Below are positions 45,307 through 54,124 of a stretch of DNA of 64,000 nt, piece by piece (the first letter of the stretch is position 1; every line of letters begins with the position of its first letter). The position numbers and the translations under genes are program-made. The stretch is from Streptomyces smyrnaeus (GTDB lineage: Bacteria; Actinomycetota; Actinomycetes; Streptomycetales; Streptomycetaceae): the NCBI RefSeq assembly GCF_017676345.1, contig NZ_JAFFZM010000008.1:248001-312000 (forward strand), read 5' to 3'. The notes under the pieces are model-generated. The model was not told the origin of the DNA. It worked only from the letters and a program-made list of their open reading frames with translations, and ran no database searches.

Positions 45307-46527
45307 TCAGGGGCCGGCCCACAGCCCCTCGGGGGTCAGCCCCAGCAGGTCGATGGCGTTGCCGCGGACGATCCGCTCCACCAGTTCGGCGGGCAGATGA
45401 CCCATCTGGGCCTCGCCGACCTCCTTGGACCTGGGCCAGGTGGAGTCCGAGTGCGGGTAGTCGGTCTCGTACAGGACATTGGGCACACCGACGGACTCCA
45501 CGTTCCTGAGCCCGAAGGCGTCGTCGAAGAAGCAGCCGTAGATGTGCTCGGCGAACAGCTCGGAGGGCGGGCGCAGCACCTTGTCCGCCACTCCTCCCCA
45601 GCCCCGGTTCTCCTCCCACACCACATCGGCTCGCTCCAGGATGTACGGAATCCAGCCGATCTGGCCCTCCGCGTACATGATCTTGAGGTGGGGGAAGCGG
45701 TCGAAGACCCCGCTCATCAGCCAGTCGACCATCGAGAAGCAGCAGTTGGCGAAGGTGATGGTAGAGCCGACGGCGGGTGGCGCGTCCGCCGAGGTGGAGG
45801 GCATCTTGCTGGAGGAGCCGATGTGCATGGCGATCACGGTGCCGGTCTCGTCGCAGGCCCGCAGGAAGGGGTCCCAGGCGTCGGTGTGGATGGACGGCAG
45901 CCCCAGGCGCGGCGGGATCTCCGAGAAGCAGACGGCGCGTACGCCGCGCGCCGCGTTGCGGCGTACCTCCTCGGCGGCCAGTTCCGCGTCCCACAGCGGT
46001 ACGAGGGTGAGCGGTATGAGGCGGCCTCGCGCCTGGGGGCCGCACCACTCCTCCACCATCCAGTCGTTGTAGGCCCGCACTCCGAGCAGGCCCAGTTCGC
46101 GGTCCCGGGCCTCGGTGAAGGTCTGCCCGCAGAAGCGGGGGAAGGTGGGGAAGCACAGCGCCGACTGGACGTGGTTGACGTCCATGTCCGCCAGCCGCTC
46201 GGCCACGTCGTAGGAGCCCGGGCGCATCTGCTCGTAGGTGATCGCCTCCAGCCTCACCTCGTCCCTGTCGTAGCCGACCGCGGTGTCCAGCCTGGTCAGC
46301 GGGCGGCGCAGGTCCTCGTACACCCACCAGTCGGCGATCGGGCCGTCGTCGCCGGGCTCGCCCATCTTCGGCGCGAACTTCCCGCCGACGAAGGTCATCT
46401 CCTTCAGCGGCGCTCTCACGATGCGGGGGCCGACCTCGCGGTAGCGGGACGGGAGCCGGTCGCGCCACACATGCGGGGGTTCGACCGTGTGGTCGTCCAC
46501 CGAGATGATCTTCGGGAAGGTCTCCAT
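45307..46527 (-). CDS. Amidohydrolase-2 family TIM-barrel hydrolase/decarboxylase
   Basis: 406 residues. Motifs include KIISVDDHTVEPPHVWRDRL at the start (the D-x-H metal site is altered to DDH), AMHIGSSSKMPSTS in the middle and LYETDYPHSDSTWPRSK near the end. Together they give the His/Asp metal ligands of ACMSD-like amidohydrolases. It should hydrolyse or decarboxylate a carbonyl-containing catabolic intermediate. The ATG at 46525-46527 has no Shine-Dalgarno, and GCTACGG lies 14-8 bases upstream. The regulon palindrome at 46548-46562 overlaps its promoter region. Convergent with the P450 operon. Confidence 0.86.
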   Translation of the reverse strand: METFPKIISVDDHTVEPPHVWRDRLPSRYREVGPRIVRAPLKEMTFVGGKFAPKMGEPGDDGPIADWWVYEDLRRPLTRLDTAVGYDRDEVRLEAITYEQMRPGSYDVAERLADMDVNHVQSALCFPTFPRFCGQTFTEARDRELGLLGVRAYNDWMVEEWCGPQARGRLIPLTLVPLWDAELAAEEVRRNAARGVRAVCFSEIPPRLGLPSIHTDAWDPFLRACDETGTVIAMHIGSSSKMPSTSADAPPAVGSTITFANCCFSMVDWLMSGVFDRFPHLKIMYAEGQIGWIPYILERADVVWEENRGWGGVADKVLRPPSELFAEHIYGCFFDDAFGLRNVESVGVPNVLYETDYPHSDSTWPRSKEVGEAQMGHLPAELVERIVRGNAIDLLGLTPEGLWAGP

Positions 46528-46547
46528 GCGGCCACCGTAGCGCCGAC

Positions 46548-46562
46548 CTGACGACCCGTCAG
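46548..46562. promoter_or_regulatory. CTGACG-ACC-CGTCAG palindrome
   Basis: A perfect 6-base inverted repeat around a 3-base spacer, 20 bases upstream of the amidohydrolase start. The 46563-46738 region beyond it also contains the promoter of the AfsR-like gene. Confidence 0.68.
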
Positions 46563-46738
46563 CTCTCGTGCGGCGTCTTCTTCCGCACCGGTTCCGCATT
46601 CGCCCGTCCACCGCCCGCACCCGGATTCGCGAAGGCTTCGTAGAGAGGCCGGTACCTGAGCTGACGTAATTGCCATGAACAAGGCAGACTGACCCCTGCG
46701 GGGAACGGAGGAGTGCGGATCTGCAGGGGAGCACACCA

Positions 46739-49684
46739 ATGGGCGCCGGGGACCATACGCGAGTGGGGACGGAGCACCAGGAGCACAAGTTTCGCTTCGC
46801 TGTGCTCGGTCCCGTCCGTGCCTGGCGCGGCGAGGAGCCGCTCGCCCTGGGCTCGCCCCAGCAGAAGGCCCTGCTCGCGGCGCTGCTGCTGCGCGGCGGC
46901 CGGACCGCGACCGCCGAGGAACTCATCGACGCCATCTGGGGCGAGGAGCCGCCCGAGCAGGCCAAGGCGGCGCTGCGCACCTACGCCTCCCGCATCCGCA
47001 AGGCCCTCGGCGCCGACGCCGAACTGCTGGTCAGTGAGTCCGGCGGCTACGCCATTCGCACCGGCCCGGAAGCGACACTCGACGTAGAGACAGCACACGA
47101 GCTCGCCGTCCGCGCCGACAAGGCCGCCTCGGGCGGGGACCGCGCCCAGGCACGCGAACTGTACGGCGCGGCTCTCGAACAATGGGAGGGCGAACCGCTC
47201 GCCCACATCCCCGGCCCGTACGCCGAACACCAGCGCGTCCGGCTGGAGGAGTGGCGGCTCGGCCTGTTGGAGCTGCGGCTCGATCTCGACCTCCAGGTGG
47301 GCTGCCACGCGGAGGCCGTCAGCGAACTGACCGCGCTCACCGCCGCGCATCCGCTGCGCGAGCGGCTGCGCGAACTGCTGATGCTCGCCCTCTACCGCAG
47401 CGGGCGGCAGGCCGAGGCACTCGCCGTCTACGCCGACACCCGGCGGCTGCTCGCCGACGAGCTCGGCGTCGACCCGCGCCCGGAGCTGTCCGAACTCCAG
47501 CAGCGCATCCTGGAGGCCGACGACGAGCTGGCCTACCAGTCCGACACCCGTTCGCCCTCGGCGTCCGCCACCGTCACCCGTCCCGCGCAGCTGCCCGCCA
47601 CCGTGGCCGACTTCACCGGCCGGGCATCCTTCGTCGCCGAACTCGGCGACCAGCTCGCCCAGGCCGAGGGCACGGTGATGGCCGTCTCCGCCGTCGCGGG
47701 CATCGGCGGCGTCGGCAAGACGACGCTGGCCATCCACGTGGCCCACGCCGCCGCCGACCGCTTCCCCGACGGCCAGCTCTACGTCGACCTGCAGGGCGCC
47801 GGGGCCTCACCCGCCGACCCCGAGGCCGTCCTCGGCTCGTTCCTGCGCGCCCTGGGCGTCGCCGACTCCGACATACCCAGCGGCCTCCAGGACCGCGCCG
47901 CGCTCTTCCGCTCGCTGCTGGCCGGCCGCCGGGTGCTCGCCCTGCTGGACAACGCCCGGGACGCCGCGCAGGTGCGGCCCCTGCTGCCCGGCACGGCCGG
48001 GTGCGCTGCGCTGGTCACCAGCCGGGTGCGCATGGTCGACCTGGCCGGGGCGCACCTGGTGGACCTCGATGTGATGAGCCCCGAAGAGGCCATCGCCCTG
48101 TTCACCCGCATTGTGGGCGAGGAGCGGGTGCTCTCCGAGCGCGAGGCCGCCATGGACGTGGTGGCCGCCTGCGGGTTCCTGCCGCTGGCCATCCGCATCG
48201 CCGCGGCCCGGCTGTCGGCCCGCCGCACCTGGACGGTCTCCGTACTCGCCGCCAAGCTCGGTGACGAGCGGCGCCGCCTGGACGAACTCCAGGCAGGCGA
48301 CCAGGCGGTGGCTGCCACCTTCGAACTGGGCTACGGCCAGCTCGACGCCGAACAGGCCCGCGCCTTCCGACTGCTGGGCCTCACCGAGGGCCCCGACATC
48401 TCGCTGGACGCCGCCGCGGCCCTGCTGGACCGGGCCCCGGAGGACACCGAGGACCTGCTGGAGTCCCTGGTCGACACCTCCCTCCTGGAGTCCGCCGCAC
48501 CCCGCCGCTACCGCTTCCACGACCTGGTCCGCCTGTTCGCCCGCGCCTGCGCGGAGCGGGAGGAGCAGCCGCCTCAGGTGCGGGAGGACGCGCTGGCCCG
48601 GCTGCTGGACTTCTACCTGGCGACGGCACGCCACGTCTTCGCGGCCGACCACCCGGGCGACCGGACGGTCGACCACCTCGGCCCGCCCGCGCACAGCGGC
48701 CTGAAGTTCGCCGACCAGGATGCCGCGCTGGAGTGGCTCTTCAGCGAGGGCGAATGCCTCATGGCATCGATCGAGCAGGCGGCCGGGGGCCGGCTCCTCG
48801 GTCCCGCGGCGGATCTGCTGGTGGCCACCAAGGACCTCGCGGACTCCGGAATCCACTCCCTCCGCTACGAGAAGGCCGCGGCAGCGTTGCGGGACGCCGC
48901 CGGACGGGCGGGCGACGCCCGCTCAGGCGCCAGGGCACGCATCATGCTGACGCATGTCCACGCCCTGGGAGGCAACTTCCGCCGGGCCGAGGAAGAGGCG
49001 GTACGGGCCGAGGAGCTGGGCAGGAAGGCCGACGATCCGGTGGCCAACTCCTACGCCCCCAACGATCTGGGCATCATCAAGACCTACCTCGGTCAGTACA
49101 GCGCCGCCGAGGGCCACCTCGAACAGGCCATCGCGGCATTTCGCGCCGACCGCAACCGGCCGTCCGAAGCCAGCGCACTGTGCAACCTCTCCCGGGTGCA
49201 CATCGCCTTGGGCCTGCACGAGAGCGCCGTCGACCTCGCCGTGCAGGGGATGCGGATCTACCAGGAGATGGACAGCACCCTGCGGATGGCGAACGCCCGC
49301 TACACGCTCGGCTGCGCGCTCTCCCATGCCGGCCGCACCTCCGAGGGCCTGCAACACCTCATGGAGGCACGGCGGATCTTCCACGACAGCCGCCAGTCGC
49401 TGTGGGAGGGCGTCACCCACTACCGCATCGCCGAGGCGTACTTGCTCTCCGGTGACGCCGCGCAGGCCGCCGGCCACGCGGAGCAGGCCATCGCACTCCG
49501 GGTCATCGGAGGCGAGTGGCGCAGAGCCACCGTGCTGGTCGTCCTCGGCAAGGCGCTGTTCGAACTGGGGCAGTCCCGCCGCGCCCGAGCCTGCCTGGAG
49601 GAAGCCTCCGCGGTCTTCGAAGCACTCGACTCGCCGGAAGGCGCGGAGGTGCGCGAGTTGCTGGAGCTGGTCCCTGACAGGTGA
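46739..49684 (+). CDS. AfsR-like SARP/NB-ARC/TPR regulator
   Basis: 981 residues, the size and layout of AfsR. A SARP OmpR-type DNA-binding domain is at residues 17-110, and a bacterial transcriptional activation domain extends to about 260 (ELGVDPRPELSELQQRIL). The NB-ARC ATPase has Walker A AGIGGVGKTTLAIHVA near 325 and continues to about 560; TPR helices run to the end. AfsR is phosphorylated by AfsK and activates afsS in Streptomyces. Here an NNHGT-repeat gene follows directly, and an AfsK-like kinase lies 8 kb away, supporting an orthologous or paralogous role. The ATG follows GGGGAG. Confidence 0.87.
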   Translation: MGAGDHTRVGTEHQEHKFRFAVLGPVRAWRGEEPLALGSPQQKALLAALLLRGGRTATAEELIDAIWGEEPPEQAKAALRTYASRIRKALGADAELLVSESGGYAIRTGPEATLDVETAHELAVRADKAASGGDRAQARELYGAALEQWEGEPLAHIPGPYAEHQRVRLEEWRLGLLELRLDLDLQVGCHAEAVSELTALTAAHPLRERLRELLMLALYRSGRQAEALAVYADTRRLLADELGVDPRPELSELQQRILEADDELAYQSDTRSPSASATVTRPAQLPATVADFTGRASFVAELGDQLAQAEGTVMAVSAVAGIGGVGKTTLAIHVAHAAADRFPDGQLYVDLQGAGASPADPEAVLGSFLRALGVADSDIPSGLQDRAALFRSLLAGRRVLALLDNARDAAQVRPLLPGTAGCAALVTSRVRMVDLAGAHLVDLDVMSPEEAIALFTRIVGEERVLSEREAAMDVVAACGFLPLAIRIAAARLSARRTWTVSVLAAKLGDERRRLDELQAGDQAVAATFELGYGQLDAEQARAFRLLGLTEGPDISLDAAAALLDRAPEDTEDLLESLVDTSLLESAAPRRYRFHDLVRLFARACAEREEQPPQVREDALARLLDFYLATARHVFAADHPGDRTVDHLGPPAHSGLKFADQDAALEWLFSEGECLMASIEQAAGGRLLGPAADLLVATKDLADSGIHSLRYEKAAAALRDAAGRAGDARSGARARIMLTHVHALGGNFRRAEEEAVRAEELGRKADDPVANSYAPNDLGIIKTYLGQYSAAEGHLEQAIAAFRADRNRPSEASALCNLSRVHIALGLHESAVDLAVQGMRIYQEMDSTLRMANARYTLGCALSHAGRTSEGLQHLMEARRIFHDSRQSLWEGVTHYRIAEAYLLSGDAAQAAGHAEQAIALRVIGGEWRRATVLVVLGKALFELGQSRRARACLEEASAVFEALDSPEGAEVRELLELVPDR

Positions 49685-49748
49685 TTTCGAGGCGGGCGCG
49701 TCCCTGTGAGTGGGCCGCCGCGCTGCCGGATCCTGGTCGACCAGCAGG

Positions 49749-49774
49749 CGTTCATCAATCGTTTATCGCGTTCA
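49749..49774 (+). promoter_or_regulatory. SARP-type direct repeats
   Basis: CGTTCA at 49749, CGTTTA at 49760 and CGTTCA at 49769, upstream of the NNHGT-repeat gene. The first interval is 11 bases, as in SARP boxes; the second is 9. Eight bases after the last repeat lies CATAGC, which may serve as the -10 element. A binding site for the AfsR-like protein is inferred. Confidence 0.5.
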
Positions 49775-49940
49775 GCGATGCTCATAGCCATGGATCCGCC
49801 GCGTCGGGGGGCAGGCGGGTCTGGGGGAAGAGCCGCCGCCCCAGTACGGTGAGCGGCCGTAACACCCGCCCGGCGGTCATCGGGGGAGCTGCTGGGCGGG
49901 TGCCGTCATCGACCAACGCCCCTAATAGGAGCTCGCCACC

Positions 49941-50186
49941 ATGGCCACTCACGAGCAGACCGAAGAGAAGAAGCAGCCGAAGAAGAGCACCACCGGCACC
50001 GAGAACAACCACGGAACCAGCGTTCCGAGCACCGAGAACAACCACGGCACCAGCGTTCCCGAGCTGGACAACAACCACGGCACGTCCACGCCGATGGTCG
50101 TGGAGAACAACCACGGAACCATCCTGCCCGAGGTGTCCGAAGAAGAGCAGGACACCGCTGCCAAGGAGCAGGCCACCGCCCGCTGA
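49941..50186 (+). CDS. AfsS-like small protein with four NNHGT repeats
   Basis: 81 residues, no signal peptide. A Lys/Glu-rich start is followed by four units, each containing NNHGT and ending in x-x-P (TENNHGTSVP, TENNHGTSVP, LDNNHGTSTP, VENNHGTILP), then an acidic tail. The known AfsS of Streptomyces carries repeats of the form T-x-x-D-N-H-M-P-x-x-P-A, so this looks like a divergent AfsS. The position after an AfsR-like gene supports this. AfsS promotes antibiotic production by an unknown mechanism. The start at 49941 follows AGGAGCTC. Low-complexity composition makes homology searches unreliable. Confidence 0.8.
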   Translation: MATHEQTEEKKQPKKSTTGTENNHGTSVPSTENNHGTSVPELDNNHGTSTPMVVENNHGTILPEVSEEEQDTAAKEQATAR

Positions 50187-50209
50187 CAAGGGCGTCCCGA
50201 GGGGGGACC

Positions 50210-50258
50210 GCGGGTCGCCATCGACGGCGTAGAGGGGGAGCCGTCGATGGTGACCCGC
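50210..50258 (+). terminator. Long-stem terminator after the NNHGT gene
   Basis: Nineteen-base arms (50210-50228 and 50240-50258) pair with a single mismatch around an 11-base G-rich loop, 24 bases after the stop of the repeat gene. Confidence 0.8.
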
Positions 50259-50364
50259 GTGCGTGCTGCTGCTTCACCTGGCCGCCTCATCGCAGCGCTG
50301 CGGTGCTCGCGGTGCTCGCGGTGCGGCAGACGCGCGGTGCAACACATGCACAGGCTTTTCCCAA

Positions 50365-50387
50365 GCTTCCGGTCGCTCTCCGGAAGC
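50365..50387. promoter_or_regulatory. Inverted repeat upstream of the secreted peptide gene
   Basis: GCTTCCGG (50365-50372) and CCGGAAGC (50380-50387) are perfect arms around a 7-base spacer. TAATGA follows at 50395-50400, possibly a -10 element, about 60 bases before the peptide start. Operator or attenuator are both possible. Confidence 0.5.
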
Positions 50388-50457
50388 AGATGGGTAATGA
50401 CCAGTCAGAGGAACAACACAGCTGATCCCGTCCGAAACCGACCCCTGGGGAGCCATA

Positions 50458-50613
50458 GTGAGTCTGCTGAAGAGAATCCTCGCCACCTCTGCTGTCGCCG
50501 CCGCGTTGCTGGGCTGGCTGGGAACTCCTGCCGTGGCTGACAGCCCGGCGGCTTCAGCTGCCGGCGACACTGCCGTCAGCACGGCCAGTACGGACAACAA
50601 CCACTCCAGCTGA
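50458..50613 (+). CDS. Secreted 51-residue peptide ending in NNHSS
   Basis: 51 residues, start GTG at 50458 with GGGGAG 6 bases upstream. The first 27 residues form a Sec signal peptide (KR, then ILATSAVAAALLGWL, then a PAVA-D cleavage site). The mature peptide would be about 24 residues of Ala, Ser, Thr and Asp, ending DNNHSS. The NNH motif also occurs four times in the preceding gene. No known family is recognised. It is bounded by hairpins on both sides, so it is probably its own transcript. A signalling or export-coupled role is possible but unproven. Confidence 0.75.
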   Translation: MSLLKRILATSAVAAALLGWLGTPAVADSPAASAAGDTAVSTASTDNNHSS

Positions 50614-50621
50614 GAGTGCCT

Positions 50622-50641
50622 GTCCGGCGGAGCAGCCGGAC
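50622..50641 (+). terminator. Terminator hairpin after the peptide gene
   Basis: GTCCGGC (50622-50628) pairs with GCCGGAC (50635-50641) around a 6-base loop, 8 bases after the peptide stop. Confidence 0.65.
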
Positions 50642-50719
50642 GCGGTGGTTGCGCCAGTGCGCAGCAGCGCCCTTCGACTGATCTGCCGGACACGGTCCGA
50701 CAGCCGCGCGGGAGAGCCG

Positions 50720-52387
50720 TCACCGATGGCTGTGCCCTGTTCGGGACAACGGCCACCGATGTCCTCGCGCGGTCTCCCGCAGCCGCGTCTTGACGACCTT
50801 CCCGCTCGCGTTGCGGGGCAGCTCCGCGACGAACTCGACCTCCTGCGGCACCTTGTAGTTGGCCATCTCGCGGCGGGACCAGGCGATCAGGTCGTCGGCG
50901 GTGACCGTCGCGCCCGGGTGGCGTACGGCGAAGGCCTTGGCGACTTCGCCGAGGCGGGGGTCGGGGATGCCCACGACGGCCACCTCGGCGATGCCGGGGT
51001 GCCGGGCGAGCAGCTGCTCGATCTCGGCCGGGTAGGCGTTGAACCCGCCGACGATGAACATGTCCTTGATCCGGTCGGTGATGCGCAGATTGCCGTCGGC
51101 GTCCATGACGCCCACGTCGCCGGTGTGCAGCCAGCCGTCCGGGGTGAGGACCTCGGCCGTCTCCCCGGGCTCCTCGTAGTAGCCGGACATCACGTGGTAG
51201 CCGCGCACCAGCACCTCGCCGGGGGTGCCGGGCGGCTGCTCGGCGCCCGAGGAGGCGACGACCTTCACCTCCGTGCCCGGTATGGCCCGGCCCGAGGTGC
51301 CGGCGACGACCTGGGCCGGGTCGCCGCGGCGGCACATCGTCACGGTGCCCGATGCCTCGGTCAGCCCGTAGGCGGTCAGTACGGTGCCGACCTTGAGCTC
51401 GGCGCGCAGCCGCTCGACCAGTTCCAGGGGGACGACGGCCGCGCCGGTCACCACCAGCCGCAGCGCCGACAGATCGTGCTGGTGGCGGGCCGGGTGGTCG
51501 AGCAGCGACTGGTGGAGGGTGGGCGGCCCCGGCAGCACACTGACCCGCTCGGTGGCGATATGGGCCAGCGCCGCCTCCACGTTGAAGACCGGCTGCGGGA
51601 TCATCGTCGCACCGCGCAGCAGACAGGCGATGATGCCCGCCTTGTAGCCGAACGTGTGGAAGAACGGATTGACGATGAGATAGCGGTCGCCCTCCGTCAG
51701 CCCGGCGAGCTCGCTCCAGCAGGCGTAGACCCGCAGCGTCTGCTCGTGGGTGATGACGACGCCCTTGGGATGCCCGGTGGTGCCCGAGGTGAAGGTGATG
51801 TCGGAGGGCGTGGAGGGGGCGATCTGCTCCGCACGCTCCCGTACCGCCCGGCGGGGGACGGCGGCGCCCGACGCGAGGAACTCCCCCCAGGTGCGGAAGG
51901 TCTCCGGTGCGTCCTGGGCGAGCACCACCACCTCGCGCAGCTGCGGCAGCCCGGGCAGCGGCCCCGGGCCCGGCCCCTCGGCGGTGGCGCGGCGCAGCGA
52001 GGCGACGTACGAGGTGCCCAGGAAGGTGCCGGTGACGAACAGCAGCCGGGTACGGGTGCGTTCCAGCACGTAGGCGGCCTCGGCGCCCTTGAAGCGGGTG
52101 TTGAGCGGGACCAGGATGCCGCCCGCGGTGACGGCGCCGAGTGCGGCGACGATCCAGTCCAGGGTGTTGGGCGCCCATACCGCCACCCGGTCGCCGGGCT
52201 CCAGCCCGGAGGCCAGGCAGGCGGCGGCGGCCTGTTCGATCCGCTCCCCCAGCTGAGCGTACGAGACGCGGGTGCGCCCCTCGACGACGGCCTCGCGCGC
52301 CCCGTGGCGCCCGGCGGCGGCCCGCACCAGCTGGGGGATGGTCCGCGGGTCGGTTCCGTACGCGGGCGAGAAGTCCGTGCCGCTCAC
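50720..52387 (-). CDS. FadD3-like acyl-CoA ligase
   Basis: 555 residues, complete ANL-family ligase. Motifs include the P-loop-like ITFTSGTTGHPKGVVITHEQ near residue 195, the A5 segment TAYGLTEASGTVTM near 345 and the A7/A8 motif GWLHTGDVGVMDADGNLRIT near 430; the catalytic Lys lies near the C-terminus (NASGKVVKTRL). The N-terminal half (PNTLDWIVAALGAVTAGGIL) resembles FadD3-type ligases of steroid and long-acyl catabolism, an inference from sequence. It charges a carboxylic acid with CoA. The start is GTG at 52385-52387 with GGGAGG 6 bases upstream. The regulon palindrome lies between it and the divergent thiolase operon. Confidence 0.9.
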   Translation of the reverse strand: MSGTDFSPAYGTDPRTIPQLVRAAAGRHGAREAVVEGRTRVSYAQLGERIEQAAAACLASGLEPGDRVAVWAPNTLDWIVAALGAVTAGGILVPLNTRFKGAEAAYVLERTRTRLLFVTGTFLGTSYVASLRRATAEGPGPGPLPGLPQLREVVVLAQDAPETFRTWGEFLASGAAVPRRAVRERAEQIAPSTPSDITFTSGTTGHPKGVVITHEQTLRVYACWSELAGLTEGDRYLIVNPFFHTFGYKAGIIACLLRGATMIPQPVFNVEAALAHIATERVSVLPGPPTLHQSLLDHPARHQHDLSALRLVVTGAAVVPLELVERLRAELKVGTVLTAYGLTEASGTVTMCRRGDPAQVVAGTSGRAIPGTEVKVVASSGAEQPPGTPGEVLVRGYHVMSGYYEEPGETAEVLTPDGWLHTGDVGVMDADGNLRITDRIKDMFIVGGFNAYPAEIEQLLARHPGIAEVAVVGIPDPRLGEVAKAFAVRHPGATVTADDLIAWSRREMANYKVPQEVEFVAELPRNASGKVVKTRLRETARGHRWPLSRTGHSHR

Positions 52388-52423
52388 CGTGCGCCTCCCT
52401 TGGCCGGGCCGACAGGCACTACT

Positions 52424-52442
52424 ACCTGACACTCCGTCAGGT
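52424..52442. promoter_or_regulatory. ACCTGAC-N5-GTCAGGT palindrome
   Basis: ACCTGACACTCCGTCAGGT, with perfect 7-base arms, in the 118-base divergent promoter of the ligase (start 52387) and thiolase (start 52506) operons. One site could control both directions. Confidence 0.7.
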
Positions 52443-52505
52443 TAGCGGTAGCCTCCCGCACTGTCAGCACCGCCAGCACGCCCTGAGCACGTCCGGGAGG
52501 ACGCC

Positions 52506-53645
52506 ATGAAGGACGCCACGGCGATCGTCGGCATCGGCCAGACGCCGTTCGCCAAACGGCTCCCCGAATCCGAGAAGGCCCTCGCCTGCCGCGCCATCCT
52601 GCGGGCGCTGGACGACGCGGGGATCGACCCGAGCGAGGTGGACGGCTTCGCCTCGTACACGATGGAGGAGACCGACGAGGTCGAGGTGGCCAAGTCGATC
52701 GGCGCGGGCGACGTGACGTTCTTCTCCAAGGTCGGCTACGGCGGCGGCGGTTCCTGTGCGACCGTCGCCCACCTGGCCACCGCCGTCGCCACCGGCCAGG
52801 CCACCGTCGGCGTCGCCTGGCGCTCCCGCAAACGCGGCTCCGGTGGCAGGCCGTGGCGCAACACCACCGTGCAGCTGCCCACCCCGGCGCAGTGGACCCG
52901 CCCCTTCGGACTGCTGCGCCCGGCCGACGAGATCGGCATGCTCACCCGCCGCTACATGCACGAGTACGGCGCCACCCGCGACCACCTGTTCAACGTCGCA
53001 CTGGCGTGCCGCAACCGCGCCAACCAGAACCCCGCCGCGATGATGTACGAGCGGCCGCTCACCCGCGAGATGTACATGACCTCCCGCTGGATCAGCGAAC
53101 CGCTGTGCCTGTTCGACAACTGCCTGGAGACCGACGGCGCGCTGGCGTGCGTCGTGGTCTCCGCCGACCGGGCACGCGACTGCCGCAGCAGACCGGTGTA
53201 TGTGCACTCCGCGGCGCAGGGACTGCCCGCACAGCACCACGGAATGGTCAACTACTGGACCGAGGACCCCCTGCGCGGCCCCGCCTGGACGGCCGCGCAG
53301 CAGCTTTGGAAGCACGCCGACCTGTGTCCACAGGATGTGGATGTCGCCCAGATCTACGACGCCTTCACCGCACTCGTCCCGCTCTCCCTGGAGGGCTACG
53401 GCTTCTGCGGACGCGGTGAGGGGGCCGCCTTCACCGAGGGCGGCGCACTGGAGATCGGCGGACGGCTGCCGCTGAACACCTCCGGAGGCGGACTGTCCGA
53501 AGCCTATGTGCACGGCTTCAACCTGATCACCGAGGGCGTCCGCCAGCTGCGCGGCACCTCCACCGCCCAGGTGCCGAACGCCGCGACCTGCCTGGTCACC
53601 GCAGGCGAGGGCGTACCCACCTCCGCACTGCTGCTGAGGAGTTGA
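52506..53645 (+). CDS. Thiolase-like lipid-transfer protein (Ltp type)
   Basis: 379 residues. The pattern of SCP-x/Ltp thiolases is present: AIVGIGQTPFAKRL at the start, then YGGGGSCATVAHLATAVATG at the active-site position, QIYDAFTALVPLSLEGYGFC and LNTSGGGLSEAYVHG. Such proteins act as thiolases or aldolases, usually with a DUF35 partner, for example in steroid side-chain removal. The DUF35 gene follows directly. The ATG has GGGAGG 6 bases upstream. Confidence 0.88.
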   Translation: MKDATAIVGIGQTPFAKRLPESEKALACRAILRALDDAGIDPSEVDGFASYTMEETDEVEVAKSIGAGDVTFFSKVGYGGGGSCATVAHLATAVATGQATVGVAWRSRKRGSGGRPWRNTTVQLPTPAQWTRPFGLLRPADEIGMLTRRYMHEYGATRDHLFNVALACRNRANQNPAAMMYERPLTREMYMTSRWISEPLCLFDNCLETDGALACVVVSADRARDCRSRPVYVHSAAQGLPAQHHGMVNYWTEDPLRGPAWTAAQQLWKHADLCPQDVDVAQIYDAFTALVPLSLEGYGFCGRGEGAAFTEGGALEIGGRLPLNTSGGGLSEAYVHGFNLITEGVRQLRGTSTAQVPNAATCLVTAGEGVPTSALLLRS

Positions 53646-53650
53646 CAGCC

Positions 53651-54124
53651 ATGACCACCGCCCCCACCGGCCCACCGGAGACCGGCCTGTTGCTGCCCGA
53701 ACCCGACGACGACGGAGCGCCTTTCTGGTCGTACGCGTCCGCCGGCGAGCTGCGCGTCCAGACGTGCTCCGACTGCGGAAGGCGGCGCTTCCCGCCACGG
53801 CCGTGCTGTCCGCGCTGCCGGTCGTTCGAGGCCGAGTGGCAGCGGATGAGCGGACGCGGCCGCATCTGGTCGTACGTGGTCGCCCATCCGCCGCTGCTGC
53901 CCGGTTACGCCGAAGCGGCCCTCTACAACGTGCTCGTGGTGGAGCTGGCCGACGATCCGGCGATCCGGCTGGTGGGCAACCTGGTCGCCGCACCGGACGC
54001 GCCGCTGGGCTCGGCCGCGGCCGGCAAGCTGCGCATCGGCGCACCGGTGCGGGCCGTCTTCCGACAAGTGGGTGACGGCGAGCGGCTGATGGCCGTGCCC
54101 CGCTGGGTCCTGGAGCGGCCATGA
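53651..54124 (+). CDS. DUF35 zinc-ribbon/OB-fold protein
   Basis: 157 residues. The zinc ribbon is C-x2-C ... C-x2-C (VQTCSDCGRRRFPPRPCCPRC), followed by an OB-fold with the motif GRIWSYVVAHPPLLPGY. DUF35 proteins bind acyl-CoA and partner thiolase-like or hydratase-like enzymes. The ATG at 53651 is chosen for its GGAG 10 bases upstream; a TTG at 53642, overlapping the thiolase stop, is possible. The last four bases overlap the next gene. Confidence 0.87.
   Translation: MTTAPTGPPETGLLLPEPDDDGAPFWSYASAGELRVQTCSDCGRRRFPPRPCCPRCRSFEAEWQRMSGRGRIWSYVVAHPPLLPGYAEAALYNVLVVELADDPAIRLVGNLVAAPDAPLGSAAAGKLRIGAPVRAVFRQVGDGERLMAVPRWVLERP

Noticed and set aside
49681..50232. An alternative 183-residue frame over the AfsS-like gene
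   Set aside because: Its product has no repeats or motifs and no ribosome-binding site, whereas the overlapping 81-residue frame has both.
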